This document shows, piece after piece, positions 60,608 to 64,000 of a stretch of 64,000 nt of DNA. Under the pieces are notes generated by a model, which saw nothing but the letters and a program-made list of their open reading frames with translations, searched no databases and was not told the DNA's origin. Each line of letters starts with the position of its first letter. Position 1 is the stretch's first letter. This DNA is from Paenibacillus vini (lineage in GTDB: Bacteria; Bacillota; Bacilli; Paenibacillales; Paenibacillaceae). The translations under genes were made by a program, and so were the position numbers. Where the stretch lies: positions 124,001 through 188,000 of the forward strand of contig NZ_BOSL01000001.1 of assembly GCF_018403325.1 (NCBI RefSeq), given 5' to 3'.

Positions 60608-61452
60608 AGCAGGTAAGCGTGAGTCTCGCAGGGCGGGAGGTTCTCCGGGACATAAGCTGCACACTGCAGGAAGGAAAATGGATTTCTATCATTGGGCCGA
60701 CTGGAGCGGGCAAGTCGACCTTTGCCAAAGTGATCAAAGGGCTGATCCCTGCCTATAAAGGTGAATATACCCTTCACCGGCAGCCGCTGCCCGGAGACAG
60801 CAAAGGACGCATGAAGGCCGTCCGGGAGATCGGTTATGTGTTTCAGTATCCGGAGCAGCAAATATTTGAAACCACGGTTTATAAGGAGTTGACCTTTGGA
60901 CCGAAAATGCTGGGACATTCCCGGGGCAGAATCGAGGAGGCTTTGGAACCTGTATTAAGACAGGTAGGCTTACCCGCCGAAATTCTTTCGGCCTCTCCCC
61001 TGGTTTTAAGCGGGGGACAGAAAAGGCGCGTTGCTATTGCCTCGGTGTTGATCACGGATCCAAAGCTTCTAATATTGGATGAACCGACAGCCGGACTTGA
61101 CCCCTTAAGCAGACAAGCTCTGCTGCAGATGTTACGAGAATGGCAGCAAGCGAACCATCGTACCGTTCTGTTTATTTCTCATCAAATGGAGGATGTTGCC
61201 GAGTACTCGGACGAGGTGATGGTGTTTCACGAGGGACAGCTCTTGGGGCACTCGGACCCGGGCACTTTGTTTATGAAGAACACGGAAATCTTGAGGCGGG
61301 CGGGATTACCTCTGCCCGAGCCTGTTCAGTTGCTCAGGCTGGTAGAGGAATTATCGGGCCGCACGATTGAAGTGGATAGCTGCAGGGAGCGGGATATTTT
61401 CGATAAAGTACGTTTGGTCTGGGAAGCAAGGGGTCTTCATCATGACGAATAA
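60592..61452 (+). CDS. ecfA2: ECF transporter ATPase A2
   Basis: A 286-residue ATPase: Walker A IGPTGAGKSTFAK, YVFQYPEQQIFETTVYKELTFGPK, signature LSGGQKRRVA, Walker B LLILDEPTAGLDP and FISHQMEDV. The C-terminal ~60 residues (GRTIEVDSCRERDIFDKVRLVWEARGLHHDE) are the usual EcfA2 extension. It forms a heterodimer with EcfA1. The stop overlaps the ecfT start. Confidence 0.9.
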   Translation: MAYELKQVSVSLAGREVLRDISCTLQEGKWISIIGPTGAGKSTFAKVIKGLIPAYKGEYTLHRQPLPGDSKGRMKAVREIGYVFQYPEQQIFETTVYKELTFGPKMLGHSRGRIEEALEPVLRQVGLPAEILSASPLVLSGGQKRRVAIASVLITDPKLLILDEPTAGLDPLSRQALLQMLREWQQANHRTVLFISHQMEDVAEYSDEVMVFHEGQLLGHSDPGTLFMKNTEILRRAGLPLPEPVQLLRLVEELSGRTIEVDSCRERDIFDKVRLVWEARGLHHDE

Positions 61453-62242
61453 AATCATAATGGGTCAATTCACGGAAACGGATTCGGTGCTTCACCGCTT
61501 GGACCCGAGGACTAAATTGCTGAGTCTGCTCGTTATCATGCTGAGCTTCCTTCTGCTCAAATCCTTCGCCAGTTATTTGGCAGCAACCGTCTTGGTTGGG
61601 ATGTTGCTGCGGATGTCCGGAATCCGGCTTGGCTGGTTTGCCAGAGGATTGAAGCCGCTACTGTTGGTACTGATCTTTACTTTTCTGTACCATGTTCTGC
61701 TTACAGGAGATACGGTGATATGGTCCTGGTCCTTCATCAAGCTGACGGAAGAGGGGCTTACGAAGGGGACGATTAACGTCTGGCGGATTATTCTACTGGT
61801 TCTAATCGCGTCTGTCCTTACGGCAACTACCAAACCGTTAGTTTTGGCGCAAGGCCTTGAAAAACTGCTAAAGCCGCTGTCTAGAGCAGGCTTCCCGACG
61901 GAAACCTATTCTTTAATGATAGGAATCGCGATCCGCTTTATACCTACTATTATTCAGGAGATGGACCGCATCATTCTGGCCCAGCAGGCCAGAGGATATG
62001 ATATCAGGTCTATTCCCGGATTTAAACGTGTGTTTGCCTATATTCCGATTCTTGTTCCGCTGTTTGCCACGACCATCCAACGTGCGGAGCAGCTGTCCTA
62101 TGCGATCGATGCGAGGGCTTTCGGAACCGGAAAGGGACGAACTTCTTACAGGCAGCTGGAATTTAAGCGGAGCGACTTGGTTGCAGCCTTGTTTACGGTT
62201 ATATTTGTGTTGATGATGCTCCTCATTCGGATATACGGCTGA
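61442..62242 (+). CDS. ecfT: ECF transporter transmembrane subunit EcfT
   Basis: A 266-residue membrane protein: GQFTETDSVLHRLDPRTKLLSLLVIMLSFLLLKS at the N-terminus, then RFIPTIIQEMDRIILAQQARGYDI and QLSYAIDARAFGTGKGRT, the paired ARG/ARA coupling helices that contact the ATPases. The ATG at 61442 overlaps ecfA2 by 11 bp; longer in-frame readings run inside ecfA2. Completes the BioY transporter. Confidence 0.9.
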   Translation: MTNKIIMGQFTETDSVLHRLDPRTKLLSLLVIMLSFLLLKSFASYLAATVLVGMLLRMSGIRLGWFARGLKPLLLVLIFTFLYHVLLTGDTVIWSWSFIKLTEEGLTKGTINVWRIILLVLIASVLTATTKPLVLAQGLEKLLKPLSRAGFPTETYSLMIGIAIRFIPTIIQEMDRIILAQQARGYDIRSIPGFKRVFAYIPILVPLFATTIQRAEQLSYAIDARAFGTGKGRTSYRQLEFKRSDLVAALFTVIFVLMMLLIRIYG

Positions 62243-62273
62243 TGTCGAGGATGCAGGATACGGAGGGATTCTA

Positions 62274-63251
62274 ATGGATTGGAATACGCGTTTGACCGAA
62301 CTTCTTAAGATCAAGTACCCGATCATTCAAGGAGGGCTTGCTTATTTGGCCTACTCCGATCTGGCGGCGGCGGTCTCCAATGCCGGCGGATTCGGCCAGA
62401 TTACAGCGATGAGTCTGCCGGATGCCAAAGCCCTGCGGAGTGAAATCAAACGTACTCGTACTCTGACCGACAAGCCTTTTGGCGTCAACTTTGCCATCGG
62501 TATGCACCGGGGCGACCTCGAGGAGAGACTGCGGATAGCTATAGAGGAACAGGTTGCAGCAGTTACCCTTACAGGAGGCAATCCTGCGCCTCTTTTGCCT
62601 GTATTGCAGTCAGCAAATCTAAAGACCCTGGTACTTGTCTCATCCCGGATGCAGGCTCAAAAAGCAGAGCAGCTCGGCGCCTCCGCAGTCATCGTTGTCG
62701 GACACGAAGGAGGAGGGCACCTGGGCCGTGATGAAGTAGGAACGATGGTTCTCGTTCCCCAGGTCGTGGATGCGGTCCGTATTCCCGTGATCGCTTCAGG
62801 AGGAATTGGAGACGGCCGCGGCTGGATGGCTTCTCTTGCTCTGGGAGCGGAGGGAATCGTGATGGGAACGAGGTTTATTGCCACCCGGGAATGCCTGCAC
62901 GCCTCCTCTTCTTACAAGAATGCCTTGGTCGAGGCGTCCTCGGCGGATACCGTGGTTATCAAACGTTCCATCGGGTTTCCTGCCCGGGCGCTGCGGAGCC
63001 CTGTGACCGATAAGATTCTTGAGCTTGAACGTAAGAATACAGATTATGAAGCGCTGAAACCTTATATCAGCGGGGAGGTCAACAGGCGCTGGATTTATGA
63101 TGGCATTCAGGAAGAAGGCTTCGGTTGGGCCGGGCAGGCCGTCGGCCTGATCCATGATATTCCGGAAGTGTCTGAACTGATTCAGAGAATGGTTATAGAG
63201 GCGGAAGAAATACGCCGCAAATGGACAGCAGGAGACTCCCCCGATGAATAA
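62274..63251 (+). CDS. FabK-like enoyl reductase / nitronate monooxygenase family
   Basis: A 325-residue FMN TIM-barrel protein. KIKYPIIQGGLAYLAYSDLAAAVSNAGGFGQI, VVGHEGGGHLGRDEVGTMVLVPQVVDAV, IPVIASGGIGDGRG and LGAEGIVMGTRFIATRE match the FabK/2-nitropropane dioxygenase family. As the last gene of the operon, 31 bp after ecfT, it most probably reduces the enoyl thioester made by the MaoC pair, which completes a four-step elongation cycle. A nitronate oxidase role cannot be excluded on sequence alone. Confidence 0.82.
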   Translation: MDWNTRLTELLKIKYPIIQGGLAYLAYSDLAAAVSNAGGFGQITAMSLPDAKALRSEIKRTRTLTDKPFGVNFAIGMHRGDLEERLRIAIEEQVAAVTLTGGNPAPLLPVLQSANLKTLVLVSSRMQAQKAEQLGASAVIVVGHEGGGHLGRDEVGTMVLVPQVVDAVRIPVIASGGIGDGRGWMASLALGAEGIVMGTRFIATRECLHASSSYKNALVEASSADTVVIKRSIGFPARALRSPVTDKILELERKNTDYEALKPYISGEVNRRWIYDGIQEEGFGWAGQAVGLIHDIPEVSELIQRMVIEAEEIRRKWTAGDSPDE

Positions 63252-63646
63252 AAAGGCTTCTTGGTACATTTAATACCATGGAAGCCATCCCCGAGAATGT
63301 ACTCTTTTACCCATCCCTCCAAATTGAACTTCTTACATTTTGTAGTACAATAAAATAATAATTTCAGAGTGAGGAACAAAACTAGAAAAGGCTCCCGGCA
63401 TTGTTTCACTGATGGCTGGCCTTGTTCTAAATACCCCGCGTCGGATTATAAAGATCCATAATTAGAATTCAGCACCTCACTTCTTGCTCCATTAACCTGG
63501 ATACACCCGAACCGAGTGCGCAGCGGCTCATGCTAGGCCATTTCTGAATCCGGGGGAAACAACTAATCAATGCGCTCAATTCGTTTCCTAACTTTAAATT
63601 GAAAACGCTGCCAATGTTGATTGGGGTATGAGTGAGGTGAATAAGT
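63252..63646. other. Intergenic region, no gene recognised
   Basis: Begins with an imperfect hairpin (GGCTTC / GAAGCC, inner GGTA / TACC; 63254-63285) that may end the bioY operon, though no T-run follows. The rest shows only short unrecognised frames. Confidence 0.4.
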
Positions 63647-64000
63647 ATGAATAAAAAGTGGCTATCTTGTGTGGCTGTAATACTAATAATATTACTATCG
63701 TATGAATTTATTGGATTTGCACGCCAATCCGGAAAGATGGGTAGCATTGTTCAGGAATTACATGGTCATCCCGGAGATTCGGGACACCGTTATCACATCG
63801 TACTAATTGAGCAGGAAAGGTATCATCCTTATTGGGAAATGGTTGAGAAGGGTGCAGAGAAGGCCGCAGAAAGGTATGGAATAGATATTGAATTTACCGG
63901 TCCGGTTCGCAACAATATGGATGAGCAGATTAACTTGCTTGAAAAAGCGATTGCTGCCCGAGTGGATGCAATCATTGTCCAAGGTCTGAACGAGGAGAGG
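63647..64000 (+). CDS. Sugar ABC transporter substrate-binding protein, partial
   Basis: 118 codons run off the right edge. The N-terminus is a signal or membrane anchor (LSCVAVILIILLSYEFIGFA). The body begins a periplasmic-binding fold of the RbsB type (YHIVLIEQERYHPYWEMVEKGAEKAAERYGIDIEFTGPVRNNMDEQINLLEKAIAARVDAIIVQGLNEE). The start has GAGGTGA six bases upstream. Such proteins often pair with a YesM/YesN-type sensor in Paenibacillus; what follows is outside the window. Confidence 0.85.
   Translation, partial: MNKKWLSCVAVILIILLSYEFIGFARQSGKMGSIVQELHGHPGDSGHRYHIVLIEQERYHPYWEMVEKGAEKAAERYGIDIEFTGPVRNNMDEQINLLEKAIAARVDAIIVQGLNEER

Noticed and set aside
63480-63625. Plus-strand protein-like frame ending INALNSFPNFKLKTLPMLIGV before the sugar-binding gene
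   Set aside because: Broken by a stop and without a start; composition alone is too weak to call a gene remnant.
63469-63747. Minus-strand frame near the right edge
   Set aside because: It overlaps the well-supported start of the sugar-binding protein on the other strand and has no family features.
1-64000. Search for tRNA, rRNA, IS elements, prophage and restriction or CRISPR systems
   Set aside because: No cloverleaf, transposase, integrase, phage structural or defence gene was recognised on either strand.

Overview
The window looks like chromosomal DNA of a Paenibacillus-type Bacillota. The evidence is strong AGGAGG-type ribosome binding sites, many GTG/TTG starts, factor-independent terminators with T-runs, an S-layer protein with three SLH domains, a SecA2-type translocase, a GH115 glucuronidase and many one-component regulators. 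The genus is an inference; no rRNA or other marker gene lies in the window. I saw no tRNA, rRNA, CRISPR array, phage or intact insertion sequence.

Region 1-18.1 kb: an AraC regulator divergent from a cut-off gene; a DoxX-like protein; a YcaQ/AlkX-type DNA glycosylase; a DUF4261 gene followed by two small unknown proteins; an FMN split-barrel protein; an AT-rich PadR plus split-permease cassette that looks imported; a MetX-like hydrolase divergent from a LysR regulator; a secreted histidine phosphatase; a TetR/SDR pair with four matching operators; a quinol monooxygenase; csaA; a PAS-chemoreceptor divergent from a CarH-like B12 photoreceptor regulator; and a PadR/DHA2 efflux pair with twin operators.

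Region 18.1-39.7 kb: mostly regulator plus oxidoreductase or transporter pairs (sigma factor, Crp/Fnr plus MDR reductase, TetR plus MFS, CPBP protease beside a two-component system, ArsR plus MDR reductase, Ada, TetR plus a nonsense-interrupted FAD monooxygenase, AzlCD exporter, MerR plus aldo-keto reductase, YetF-like DUF421 protein, MalT-like LuxR regulator, DUF4386, VOC protein). Several are accompanied by palindromes that can be read directly. A ChbG/YdjC relic and other gene debris sit between them.

Region 39.8-54.9 kb: a LytTR regulator fused to a degenerate ABC ATPase domain, an ABC-2 exporter, SecA2, a methyltransferase-like protein, a large Ig-repeat/SLH surface protein, a deleted SDR pseudogene, a hypothetical protein, a collagen-like small protein and GH115.

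Region 54.9-63.3 kb is the most interesting part. A candidate BirA box overlaps the -35 element of a promoter that heads an apparent ten-gene operon: bioY, acyl-CoA ligase, thiolase, two MaoC/hotdog dehydratase subunits, FabG-like SDR, ecfA1, ecfA2, ecfT and a FabK-like flavin reductase. Together these encode a biotin ECF transporter plus every step of a chain-extension or beta-oxidation cycle under apparent biotin control. This suggests a dedicated route to or from a biotin precursor such as a pimeloyl thioester, extending the BirA-regulated yhfU-yhfT-yhfS set of Bacillus subtilis. The thiolase lacks the usual second catalytic cysteine. The window ends inside a sugar-binding lipoprotein-like gene.

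Genome plasticity is visible: a 131-bp relic at 13.5 kb is a collapsed, colinear copy of the 2.0-5.3 kb locus.
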